Source: Trichopria drosophilae (taxonomy: Eukaryota > Arthropoda > Insecta > Hymenoptera > Diapriidae). Taken from it: 64,000 nucleotides of DNA. Numbering within the stretch: the stretch's first letter is position 1; each line of letters opens with the position of its first letter. Positions 1 to 13,200 of this stretch are shown here, in pieces. Below the pieces are notes generated by a model. That model ran no database searches, had not been told where the DNA came from, and saw nothing but the letters and a program-made list of their open reading frames with translations. The stretch is from assembly GCA_030407085.1 (NCBI GenBank), contig CM059585.1:8425001-8489000 (forward strand), in the 5' to 3' direction. A program made the translations under genes and the position numbers.

Positions 1-1044
1 CTTTGAAAATCAGTTTTTTATTTACTTCTTTTGTTAGACTTTCTTACAAATCCGACATTTTTTACAAATTTATGATATTAAGTCCAAAGATTTTGAGCTT
101 CTTTAGTTATCGACCGTTTTAATTAATATATTAAGTTACTAGTTTTTGGTGTTTTTCAATTTTAACTCATTAACGCCTAAATAACACAAAATTGAACCGG
201 ATCTTTGGGCTCTGAAATTTTAATCACATGGCTGTTATATTTTTATGCCGCTACATTTTCTTGGTGTTTTTGGGTGTGCTCTACACGATGCAACTATTGA
301 AAAAAGTAAAAAATGTCATCTTGTACTTTTTTCGGCAAATTTTGTTAAAAAGTCATGATTTTCTGTTTAAACGACCGATTCTAACCAGGAAATGGTTTTC
401 TTATGCAACCAACGACTACAAACGCATTATTAATACTTGTACTTGAAAAATATAAGAGTAGTTTGCGTTACAACATTTTTCCTGCAAATACGAGCCTCTT
501 AAAGTCGATAACATCGATAATTTACGTGTTCTACTCGTCTCACTGAGCCACACTCGCTTCCCGGCACAGAAGCACCCATTGCATGGATATAAACAAAGTT
601 ACGGAAGAGGGGATAATGTGGAGTTATAACTTTGAACAAACTTCCGCCATCTTGAAAGAACCGAGCGTATAAATTAGGACGGGGCTACTGTAATTCTATT
701 GTCTACATCCTTTAAATATCCATCGATTATTGTGATTTTTAGTATCCGTAATTGAGGTACTAAATTGCATCGTTTCCGGGAAAATAAATAACATACCAGG
801 GCATAATTATTATTTTTTATCAATTTTTTATTATTTTACGTCGACTTTTCTGAACCCTTATGGGACTAAATCGCAACGGCACCTACAGTTTATGAAGGTG
901 GAATCCGAACCACCTGGGCTTTGGCGTTATTAGACTGAAATTCACTCAGGAAATTCGTTTGATCACATGGTATAGGAATTTCGAAAATAAATTTCGACAG
1001 AGATATAAAGTTTATGTGTAAATGACTGAAAATTTCGCACTAAC
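1..1044. other. macoilin intron sequence, no exon found
   Basis: I could not find coiled-coil-encoding sequence on the minus strand here. A slightly GC-richer patch at 540-670 includes a CAAGATGGCGG motif on the minus strand that recurs in repeats elsewhere in the window, so it is probably repeat-derived. Confidence 0.5.
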
Positions 1045-1290
1045 CTTTGACAGTACTCGTCCTGTTGTTTCTGCTGGTCGCTTATCGCATCGGACGCGGT
1101 TTTCGACTGACGGCCTTTGCGCTCCCTTGGATTATTCGACGTGCTCGACGAATCTCGATTCTCCTTTACGTTATTCCACTTTCCATTAGCTGAGCCATTG
1201 GATTGCGTCTTCACCGACGTATGCCCGGAACCCCCGCCCTTAATGGATTTGTCTTTTTCTACTTCGTTTACGTCAAAGTCGTTTACGGAA
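1045..1290 (-). CDS. maco: macoilin exon 8 (linker)
   Basis: The acceptor is ATTCTTTGCAG|T, completing the Gly of exon 7. The donor is CAAAG|GTTAGT. It encodes SVNDFDVNEVEKDKSIKGGG followed by a Ser/Asn/Gly-rich, charged segment. This low-complexity region precedes the macoilin coiled coil, whose exons must lie left of the window. I found no further exon in 1-1044. Confidence 0.85.
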
Positions 1291-4200
1291 CTGCAAAGAA
1301 TTATTAGTATGCTTGGGCTTGATCTTGGATTGAATTTTAACATAAACGGACTTACCCGACCCTTTCGATAATTTGCATATCACTGGAAGTCACGGCATGG
1401 CCGTTTGTGTGAACGAATCTCTTGTCACTCTTTTCAGTCTGTGGCACATTACCAGAATTATGCTTATTGTGTTGGTCCTCCTGTTTCTCGCCCTTGTCGA
1501 GAGACTTTCTGTGATTGTTTTTTGTGGCTGCACTTTGCGCGTGCGACAAAATTTGCGTACCGTTGTGCACGCCGCCGTTTTGTATACTCGTATCTACAGA
1601 AGCGTTACCTCCTGTTAACACAAGAGAGGGATCATAAACGCAATGATGCTGTAGCATCTTTGACAATAATTTTTTTAAAATTTGTCTATTTTCCCTATCA
1701 ATGATCTGAAACGGAGAAACTACAGATCATTATTTTACTAGGTTATATGAGCTTCCGTCACGCCACCAGCTTGAAAAAATTCATTGAAGTGATTTTTCAG
1801 CTACAAAAACGTTACAAACGAAATTTGTATATAGTTTATTTATAAGTTTGATTATAATTTTTTCATGTGTATTTAGAAAAGTTCAGACATTTTTCAAGAT
1901 GGCGGCGCGACAAAAGCTGACCTTACCCCGAAAACAAAAATGTACACTTATTAGATAACCTAATTATCAGATAAAATAGACCGTTTCTTTATTTTATGAG
2001 GTTCAGGTTTCGCTGTTTAGACTAATTGAAGACCATAAAAGGTGTTATATTAAAGGTGCTGTACAATTTTATATAGAATTTTAATTAAGCAGAGATAAAC
2101 CCTTCAATTGTGTAATAAGCAGCACTACTATAGATACTTCTAATAATATTGAAGGTACTCGAGAGAAATATCGACAGGAAATTTTGATATTTCCGCGAAT
2201 TGCACGTCGAAGGTGGTACAGAAACTGCGTGGTAGTTACAAGTACGCCTTTGTCATATTTAATAGCCTCATCCGACAAATTGAAAACTTATAATCATCAT
2301 TGAATAGACAGTAAACTACAAAATTAAATTCCATGAGCTCGAACAAAACAGTCAACTATTAAATTGAGCGAGAAAATCGAGTCTTCCTCGCACAATCGTC
2401 GATATTTGTCGATAAAGTTTTAATTTAATTAAAAGTACTTCAGTTTCGGACGCGACGACTACACAGTCAATTTCAATCTCACCAATAATCAATAAGTCTC
2501 TATTAATGTGCTCAAATATACCTGTAGCGTAATGTTTTATGATATTCATGTAAATATAAACATGTAAGTTAAATGAAATTAGAAACGATGAAATAAATAC
2601 TTTCAATGAGTACTAACTAAAAATAAATCTCTAATATTTTATTTTATTTATTGAAAAATCTCTAATATAATGCATTTCTAATTTTTTGTTATTACTTTCT
2701 AAATTACATTAACTTAGGTTAAAGTAATGTATTCAATTAATTAAAATGTATTATTTACCTTTGCTCTTTTCAGGGCTGGGGTTATACTGTGAACTCGGCC
2801 TGTGTAGCTGTGATTTTGAATTTTGTTCCGATGGCGCATTTGCAAACTGCGCTTGCAATTGCACCTGTGGCTGAATTTGCTGCATATTGGCTGCCTGCTG
2901 TTGCTCCGCTGGCAACGCCTGATGCAGCAGCTGCAGGTAGAATTCGTTCTCCTTTGCTACATCTTTCTGTTTTCTCTGTTGTAGTACATTATAAATAACA
3001 TATTGAAAGCTCTTCATTGTGTTACTTCATAATGTAAAATGTATAAATAAAAAACTTCAAATTATGCTAACCATAATTAATTTTCAACTAAAGATTGCTA
3101 GTTTACTATTTACGAAAGAAAATGTATGTATTAAATTTGTAAAGAACTGACCTGTCTCATTCTGTAGCCAACATAACTTTTAAAACCAAAACCTAACGTT
3201 ACTACTGGATACCCGATGCTAAAATTCAAAAAGATATGATTAGCTAACGAAAAAATGTTCTCTGATTTGAAATTTGCAATTGCACGAAACAAACTTTGCT
3301 AATTTGTTAACGCATAATGTCTAAAGCATTATTTGTCAGGTGTCTAGATGGCGATGCATATACCACATGCGACAGAAGGAAATGATTGACCATGGTTCCA
3401 AAAATGTATGAAAAATTAAAATGTTTACTGAAAGTGGACATCGAAATCGATATAACGTTTACAAAACGAAGTGATAAAATATTGTGGATACGGGGTGCGA
3501 CGCCATCTTACATAGACTTGAATTCTCGGAAATTATTTAATAGAGTCAATATATCCTAACTAAACAAAAAAAGCTGCAATCTCAAAGTGTGCCTTTCGCA
3601 TTTGCAATATTTACGGACAATTTTCCTTGAACGTCCGTAACATAGTAAGCCATAATTTTCATTGGAAAGAACATAATAGAGCAACATACAGTAGACGATC
3701 GATATAAGAACCATCGCTATAAGAATCGATCGGTATAAGAACACTTTTTTTATCATTACAGTACGGAACATTCTACGAACATTCGAGATGTATCCCCTCC
3801 ATACACTTTTTGCTGGTATGCATACACCTATACATACATAGATACATACACGAGAAGGGGAAGCATCAATTCCCCTCCAATGGTTCTTATATCAGCGCTT
3901 AGCGGGGAAGCTCGGAACGTACGTAGTTCTTATATCGAGCGTCTACTGTATACGCTTCGTTCGGTCATGTGTTTCTTTGTGCTGTTGATTTCAGTGCCCT
4001 AGAGTCACCTCTTTCGGCGTACGCGAGTGGGGGCAAACACGAGATCAGAATCAGTTGGTTTTGATTTCCGCGAACTCTGAGGAACTGATGACTTTGATTT
4101 ACCGTATACATTGCAAAGCAGACTATCAAGTATTGTGCAGTTTATTCGGATTAACAATAATAGAAATGTTGCTCCGGTTTGTTTAGATACTGTTTCATTA

Positions 4201-7200
4201 AAACAATTTTATGTGCCAAAGACAAGGTGCTTGTAATATCGTTGTACCTTTGCCTTATTAACTCGTACTAATGATTAATGACTGGTAACTGCAATTTTGT
4301 TTAGTGACTGGTTTTCTATTGTTTTTCTGAAGGCATTGCCATACTGCATTACTTTACAAGACAATACAGAAGCGTTAATAAAACATTTAAGCACCAATGC
4401 GATTTGAATTTACGAAACAAAAATCGCGACATCCGTTTACGATGCGTCCGATACGTGATGCTTCGGCCATACCAACACTACGTTCTGATGCGTTCATAGG
4501 ACTGCGTCTAGGCGATCACGACCTCACGTCATGGCAATCGAGACGATGAGTCTTCCATAGCGACTTACCATGTCATGACGCCAGGCTATGATCGCCGAGA
4601 CGCAACCCTATGGACGCCAATCATAACATACCGTCTTGATTTGCAAAGCAATAGGCCTCAAGCGTCCAATCGCAACGCTTCTAATACAGATGCCAACAGT
4701 ACGTTCCGAAGGCGTCGAAGCCCAACGTCCAGAAATTTGTATGAGTATGCTATTATACGAAAGATTGCGCCATATTTTGTGATTTGGATCGCATCATGAT
4801 ATACTTATGGATTTGCAGGATTTGCTGGATAATCTGATCCTCAAACTCCCGACGCTAAAGATGAGCCTGCGCCAGCACCGCCAGTAACATCAGCTGTGTT
4901 ACATCTACCGATTTTGGTATTGGTATTGGTAGACATTTAATCAGGTTCAGGGTTGAAACCTCAGAAATCATCATACTTGACGATTTGCCTCTGTATGTTA
5001 TTCAGGATGTACATGCTGGGTAGCCAGTTTTATTGTCGAAGACTGAACTCCCTGATTTTCTCCTTGACCAGAAATGTGCACTAGAAATTTCGTACGTGTC
5101 TCCATGATGGCGGGGTATTCACAGAAGAAATGTATTGTTGTTTCCTCCAAGTTTTCGTCGCATCTAGTACATAACTTGGAGATTTTCTTTTCCCACCGTA
5201 AGGTTGTGTTTATTTAGATTTGTATATCAAGTGAGGATTTTAATGGAAACTCTTATTCTCGTTTTATTCAATTTCGTCAGCTGCCCAGCCCATCTATCCG
5301 CCTGCAGTTCCCTTGAAAGGCCTTTGGTTGTGATGCATTTCTTGCGGTTTATACTCTCTTTAATATGCTGGGATCTCTGATGCTATGCCAGCATGTTAAG
5401 TCCTTTTTGAAAGAGCAATGGGACCTTCCTGTTTAAGTCAGAGCTTTTAGATATGTCCGACCTTGTTAATGAGTCCTCCCTTTTGTTACCTTTCTAACCT
5501 GATCCAAGTTAGATAGAGTTTTGTAACGTACACTTCGTGCAAATCAAGGCAAACAGAACTCTTAATGGTCTTCTCCTCAACCACCCTGTCTATGCTCTAC
5601 TATCTACAATGGTACTCTACTCGTGATGCAGCCCGATAGACCTTCGGACTGAATACTGACTGATGGTGGCCCTGCAGCCGTATTTATACGGTTTGTGACT
5701 ACGTTCCCCACTCGCAAAGTAGCCATTGTTCCCCTGCTTTGAACGATAGTCTAGGGCTGCCCCTCTGAGGAGACTCGTACCTTGTTCGGGAGAATCGCCC
5801 CTGGCCATTGTCTCCCAGAGAAGCAACCCCTCCGCGATTTCTGAGAGGTAGGCAATCGGCGACAAGTTTATTTCGTGCAACCAAGTGCCGCTATCTTGTG
5901 TTTGCGTCTTTGTCTAGCGCCGATTTAAGGATTGAATTTGCAATAGCTCTCAATGCCGCTTGGCTACATAAGCATATCCATATCGTGTTTCCTGTCACCT
6001 CCTTTTACAAGAGTCTCGGCACATTGAAAAATGACTGCCGCCTCCCCTTGTTAAACTTGTCAAGCTTGAAGGAAAAACCATCCCTTGGCTTCAGTCTGCA
6101 GAAACCTGTGCCTACACATTGACTTCTTTTAGAACCGACAGTAAACCAGATGATTCCATGCATAGGTGTTGCTAAATTATTTTTTCAGTTCTCCCGGTCA
6201 GAGAAAAATACTTTGAAGTTATGTTTTCCAGAGTCTAAGGTCCGGATCTTAATCTGTGGTTGGTTCCACATAGCTTTCAGGTTTCCACGAAAGAGATCGT
6301 CGATCCTTTCAAGTCTACATGTTAAACTTTTTATACATTTGAGTCTGTATACGGTTCTGGCTTCGCTTTTTATGGCTTCAGCCAAAGTGGGTAATCCCAA
6401 CAGAGATCTCATTCCTGCTATAGGAGCACTTTTCCTTACGGTGTAAAAATTCCCCTTAGGAACATACCCTGTACACTGATTATTTTTTATTGTACATTGA
6501 CATTTTATACTGTACGCCATCGTATTGTTGCTGCTTAGGTGTTTCTTAGTGTCACAATGTTCTGGTAAATTCAGAGCAGTTGCGTACGTCCTATGCCCCA
6601 ATGTTGTCTAGTGCTCTTCTGCAAATCCAGAAATTTGCGATAGCTTTTCGACATTTTTATTGCAGATGTCCATTCCAGTTCTGCTTCTTATCCAGGATTA
6701 CTCCCAAATATTTGGTTTAAATTAGTGTATGGAATCTGCTTACCCCCTATCACCAGTTATCTAAGTTTTGTGATCTTACACCTCCTGAAGAAAATGATGA
6801 CTCTTTTTTCCGGTGGTTTCCAGAGTGCTTTTTCCATGCACCATCTTTCACAACCCTTAAAGATTCTTAAATTAGCTCCTGCAGCACCCCCTCGATGTTG
6901 CATCTAGCTAAGACAGCGGTATCATCCACATATCCTACTGCATAGATTCCACTTTCTTTTAGTTTCCTAAGACTGTCTGGTACGAAGTTCCGCAGAAGTG
7001 GGGACAACGTTCAGAGACGGATCGCTCCCGGATGGTACCTTGCAATTCTATATAAATATACTTCTTGTTTAGGGTACTCAAGATCCATCTAACAATTTCA
7101 CTCAATACCCTATGCTCTTCCGCTCCTTTCCGAATTGTTTCTATTGAGGTACGGTTGAAAGCCCCCTCAATATCTGGGAAGGCGTCAATGCACACTCCCC

Positions 7201-10200
7201 GCATCTTGAGTTGCTCTTCCACAAATCCCGCAGCTGACATCAGTGCTGCCTAAGATTTGCTAGCTTGGTTCGCTGATATACATACACACATCATACAGTG
7301 GCTTGGTTAGTCGTACTGTTCACCATGTAAAGGTCAAAGTTTCAAAGGACCTTCTATCAGATACCTCTCAACCAATCTTTCGAATAGTTTCAATAGGAAG
7401 GATATTAGTCTATCCTTTGCCTCTACGAAGTTTCCTCCTTTTGGTACGAATAAAACTCGCCATTTTCTGCATTCTTTTGGTATGTAACGGAGAGCCTCCG
7501 AATAGGTCCAGTCAATGGTACATTATCGCTTTTGACTCCTTTTTTAGATTAACAACCTGGGCAACGATTTTCCAGTCCCATCTGATGTCCGATATGTCGA
7601 ACGAGCTCGAACCTTTTAGCTTAAATATGTTTAGCAACAGTGCTTCGCGCAAGAGCTCCCCCTTGTCTATCTGCTAAGATTTTATCGCCATTGTCACCTT
7701 GAAGCCGTGGTGTCAGAAAGCTTCAGGATTTAATACAAAACAGACCTATTTTTGGACACGAACAAGCCTCGCGCTTGGTACTCGCGAACTCCTTTGTCTG
7801 TAGGCGCCAAGTTTGTATTTAAATAAATAAAAATTGTCCGAAATATCGAATGTGTTAAGCGTAATTACAGTAGAGTCCGGTATAATTGCGTCTCGACATA
7901 TTTACGTCCTAGCATATTTGCCCGGTTCAGTCTCGTTATATTTACCTGACGTCGCTCTTTTCCCCCTCCTTGCGGACTGAGGCATCAGGAAGGGCTGTGA
8001 CGTCACGAAAATAACGCGACTGAGGGGAGTGGGAGAAGCGGCACCCCCCTTCGTTTAGTAAAGATAATAAGGCGAGGAACCGAGTGGGTAAATACACCGA
8101 GACTGTACTGTGTATAGGACATGGATTATTGTTACATTGTAATTTCTTTTCGTCTTTATTTAGACTGTTGGAATCTGGAAAATTTAAAATGTATGCATTT
8201 TCCTCATCATTTTAATACAAAGGTTTAATAAAATACAATAGTACCATAATAAAATTAATAATTGGAATGGCAATTTAACTAATTAAAATACTTATGTAAT
8301 AGTTATTTTAGTTACAGGAAAAAATGCTGTACAACACAGATGAAGAACATTTTTTATTTTAAACAAATGTTTATGCAACATTCATAAATTAATAGATTAA
8401 AAATAAGATTTATTGACTGCTGCGGAAATATCTTCAACTAGACTTTCTTTATTTTGTAGATCATTTTTTTCTTGGAGGGATTGTAAATAAAAACCTGACC
8501 AGTACCAAAAATGTTCTACGTGCAGGTAGTAGTATATATATTTTTTACTAACAAATCAAAAGAGTAAACAAAGAAAGTTTAGTTGAATACACATTTAGTG
8601 TAATATGCATGAATTACTAAACAAATTTGAAGAAATTTTCATTTTTAAACATTTTTAAAATCATATTCATTAATAGTTTTAAAACAAATTCATGATTTTG
8701 AAAATATCTTATTAGTCTTACGATGCATAACAATATTTGAAAATGTAAATAATAGAATAAATAAACTTTTTATTACTACGAACATATGAAGACATTCAAA
8801 TGTTATTATCTCGCACAAGTATTAATATAAAATTATTTTTAAGTCTAATCAAAATCATGAATTATGATTCTAAGAATTGAATGCTAAGAAGTTGCTGTAA
8901 AATGTGATCGCTGCGAATTGTAATGCCTATCAAAGCAGTCATAAATTTTATGGCTTCAAAATAATCATTTTCGTTGCTGAACTAAAAACTTCTGTTTATA
9001 AACAAACCAGGTATAAAGGCAATAAATACTTTTCAACGTCTACAAAATTGTACACAGCTTTTTTTTTCTCGTGTACTACGATACTCGATTTTTAAGTTTC
9101 AATCAATAATTTGTTTTGATGTATTACGTATTTTTAATCCTGGTTTATTTTTCTTTTTCTTTCATTTGTAAACTTCCATGTTGAAATAAAATTCATGCTA
9201 ATAAAGCAGTTCGAAACCATTCGACACAAATATTCAAAAGTTTTCATGATTACAAAAATTTTAAATTCCAATGCAATTACTTTACACGTTTTGTTTTTAT
9301 TATTCAATTTTGTATCCTTTCTGACTGCTGCCGTTATTTATTTTTGCCTTGACATTGGCATCGTTTATTGTTAAATATAATTACCACAGATATGCATTTT
9401 GACTTTGAACTTATGGCGTATGTTATCCAAGGACAGTTTCAAGTTTTAAAAGAAATTACAGTAAACATTTTTTGATTATATTTTATTCAAAAAAATGATG
9501 TAAAATAAAAAAGATGTTTCCACAATCTGGATCAAATATGTCCTGTCGTTTGAAAATGCTTACAGTTGTGCAATTTATAAAGAACAATTTGAATTTTTTC
9601 TGGGTTGAATTAAGGGTTACATTGTGCGCATTCATTGCAAAGTTTGTTTGATAAAATAACTAACAATCATTTTCGATTGTATTAAAATCTGAAGAAAACT
9701 TACCAGTGAGCTGCAAACGGCCTACAGAGATCTAAATGAAAAGGCATATGACGTAGGTCTTTTAATCGAACTGCTGCTTCTATGTAGAGAAATAATAACC
9801 ATAGCATCACAGTTGGTAGACACACACCTTTATCTGTAGGAAATATATTAATCTTCGTTTATGTCGCTGAACGTTTTAAAAACGTACTTAAAAGTAGTAA
9901 CTATTTAATTATGTTTATTGAAGGTAGTTAGATCCCATAATATAATATGTTTGACGAAAAATATTTAATAACTAATTAAAATTCTTATATGACTATTACA
10001 GTTCGTAAAGATGATAAATGCAGAGAACTTCTGGTTTTTGATTCCACAATTTATTTAAAATTATTGAATAAATTAAATTAATCAATTAATTTATATAAAA
10101 TTAATGAATAAATTAAATTACTCAATTAATTTATTTAAAATTATTGAATAAATTAAATTAATCAATTAATTTATATAGAATATAGTTTTCGGATTTGTCA

Positions 10201-13200
10201 TATTTTTCTAATATTTATCACCATTAATCTGTATTTTTAAAATTAATTTTGAAAATAAATATTAAAATAGCCTCGAATACGGAAATTTCATAAATTTCGG
10301 AAAAGTGGGCTAAAAATACTTCTGGAATCAGAAGTTCTCTGCATTTACCATCTTTACGAACTGTAATAGTCATATAGGAATTTTAATTAATTAATGTTAA
10401 CGGTTCATTTGCAGAAAAAAATAATGTAATATTTAATAACGTTTCCAAGAATTTAATTTTCATTATTAATAATATTGTTGAAAAGTGAAAACATTATTCT
10501 TCTTGAAAAAAAAAAATTGAAATGTACAAAAATAATTTGTTAAGCCACTTTTGTTATTTTTTCTTCTCCGCTGTTAAGAATTTTAAATAAATGAACGGAT
10601 TTTAACAAATGATGGCTTATTTTTTCGAGAAAAAGATTCTCTTCAACTTTACCACATAATTTTTTTAAGATTCTTTGTGTGATCACGAAAATTACTCAAA
10701 ATTCGTTAAAAGTAGTTCTTTTTTAAAATAAATAGAGATAATTTATCGTTTGCTTCGTAAATTTCAAAATACCTGTGGTAAAGTTGTAGAGAATCTTTTT
10801 CTCGAAAAAATAAGCCTTCATTCGTTAAAATCCGTTCATTTTTAAAAAATTCTTAACAGCGGTGAAGAAAAAATTTGAATCAATAAAAAAAGTCGCTTAA
10901 CAAATTATTTTTGCACATTTAAATGTTTTGTCAAGAAGAATAATGCTTTCATTTTTCAACAATACTCTAACTACCCAGCAATCGAATTTTGATAGAGTTG
11001 TATAGAATTGGATTCAATTATTAAATTCTGAATCCATACTTTGGTCAACGGTGGATCCATTTTAATACGTAAATACAATTCTGTTCGTTTATACGAATCA
11101 AATGGTTACTTTCTGAATTCATATTAATCAAAAAAAAAAGTTTTCTTTTTAAAAATTAAATCTTAAATACATCCGTATTCAACATTGCGGATTCAAAACT
11201 ATCTAAGTGTATTCATTTCAATCCAAAAAAAGTTTCCTTCTTCAAAACGAACCCAGTAAACGAAAACGAATAGAAAGTTAAAAATACAAATTAAAATGAA
11301 TTCAAGTGAATTAAAATGAATTAAAAAGTGGATTCAATTAATCATTTTTATGCGTTTTAATTCATTTTAATTCACTTGAATTCATTTCAATTCGTATTTT
11401 TAACTTTCTATTCGTTTTCGTTTAGTGGAAAATATTGAATGCCTCCGTATTCAACATTACGGATTCAAAACTATTTAAGCGTATTCATTTCAATGAAAAA
11501 AAAGTTTTCTTTCAAAAAATAAACTTTGAATAACTCTGTATTTATTTGTATTCTAATTCTGCTTCCGATTGTATTCGTAATTGTGTTCATAAAATTGAAT
11601 ACAGATGGATTACTTTTTCTCAAATTTAATCCGGCAAATTACGCTTTCGATTGTATTCGTAAAATTGAGTACAGATGGATTCCTTTCTTCGGAATTCAAT
11701 CCATTTGAATACATATTTACAGAATCAAAGTATGAATTCAAAATGAATTGAAATTTTCAATCCAATCCTATCCAATCTCTATTGCTGGATACATTCATTT
11801 TTCGTTTGCGATTGTTCTGAAACCCAATGGATCTTTGCGATAATAAAATACCTGATGTAAAGTTGTAGAGAATCTTTTTCTCGAAAAAATAAGCCTTCAT
11901 TCATTAAAATCCGTTCATTTTTAAAAAATGTTTAACAACGGAGAAGAAAAAATTTGAATCAATAACAAAAGTGGCTTAACAAATTATTAATTTTGTTATT
12001 TTTTCAAATTTTTTCTTCTCCGCTGATAAGAATTTTTTAAAAATGAACGGTTTTTAACAGATCATGGCTTATTTTTTCGAGAAAAAGATTTTCTACAACA
12101 TTAGCGCAGGTATGAGGATCCATTGTCAAAATACAATAATCGTTGCAAAAGCAACATATAATGTTTTTCTCGGCCGCTTATTAATAAATAATAAGTATAA
12201 GATGTAATTTCTTGGTAATTACCTATTACATAAATAAACAATGACATTACACACATAGGTTGTCGATTTCAACCTCTAAGTATGACATAAAGTGACATAA
12301 GTGAACATTGCCAGGATTTGTAGTATAACAGCTCAGAACTTTTGATTTTACTGTTCTGAATATAAGGAAATTAAATGACTTGACTATTAATAGGTTCTGT
12401 GTCCCTCTAGCGGTGATACAGGGAACAAATGTCTATTGTAGAAAATATATGATATTTTAAAATTAATCTAGCAGAGGAGGAATGCTAGAAAAATTTGAAA
12501 AGATATCTATGCATGATAATGGTAACGTGATTTCGTTCCAGAGAGGATCCATTGTCAAAATACAATAATCGTTGCAAAAGCAACATATGATATTTTGAAA
12601 TTATTTTGAAATCGACAACCGATGTATTTAATGTCATTGTTTATTTATGTAAAAGGACTGTACTTACCAATAAATTACATCTTATACTTATTACCGCAGG
12701 TATTTTGAAATTTCTGAAGCCAAAGATAAATTATCTTTATTTATTTTAAAAAAGAACTACTTTTAAAGAATTTTGAGTAATTTTCATAATCAGACAAAGA
12801 ATATTTAAAAAATTATGTAGTAAAGTTGAAGAAAATCTTTTTCTCAAAAAAATAAGCCTTCATTCGTTAAAATCCGTTCATTTTTAAAAAATTCTTAACA
12901 GCGGAGAAGAAAAAATTTCAAAAATAACAAAAGTGGCTTAACAAATTATTTTTGCACATTTCAATTTTTCTTTTCAAGAAGAATAATGTTTTCAACAATA
13001 TTATTAAAAATGAAAATTAAATTCTTGGAAACATTAAATATTTTTCGTCAACCTATGATATTCTGGGGTCTACCTTAAATTGCCATTTAGTAAAATTTTT
13101 AAAAAATACTAAAATAAAACGTTACTAATTTCCGTGAAATTGATAGCGTAAGAAAGAATTTCGTAATTGATATGAAGAAACAAAGTGATACAATGACTGG

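Larger units (their letters stand above)
9921..13076. mobile_element. large foldback element A with nested insertions
   Basis: The left end AAGGTAGTTAGATCCCATAA leads into TTGACGAAAAATATTTAATA; the right end is the complement (TATTTTTCGTCAACC, then ATTCTGGGGTCTACCTT). The subterminal arms carry the same GAGAAAAAGATTCTCT and AACAAATTATTTTTGCAC modules in inverted order. It is non-coding. Three insertions split it: palindromes at 9973-10400 and 10975-11788, and a repeat pair at 12114-12590. A sister copy lies at 18446-20899. It sits in the macoilin intron. Confidence 0.65.

Noticed and set aside
2352..2524. Extra macoilin exon (open minus frame after CTACAG)
   Set aside because: The acceptor-like site is followed by an open frame to a stop, but it matches no macoilin segment and no donor fits the neighbouring phases.
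6185..6601. 138-codon minus-strand ORF as an independent gene
   Set aside because: It lies between the RT block and the RNase H-like block of the degenerate LINE on the same strand and is part of that element.
10051..10170. CRISPR-like array of 40-base repeats
   Set aside because: Only three contiguous AT-rich units with no spacers, in an insect intron; it is a tandem repeat in a MITE core.
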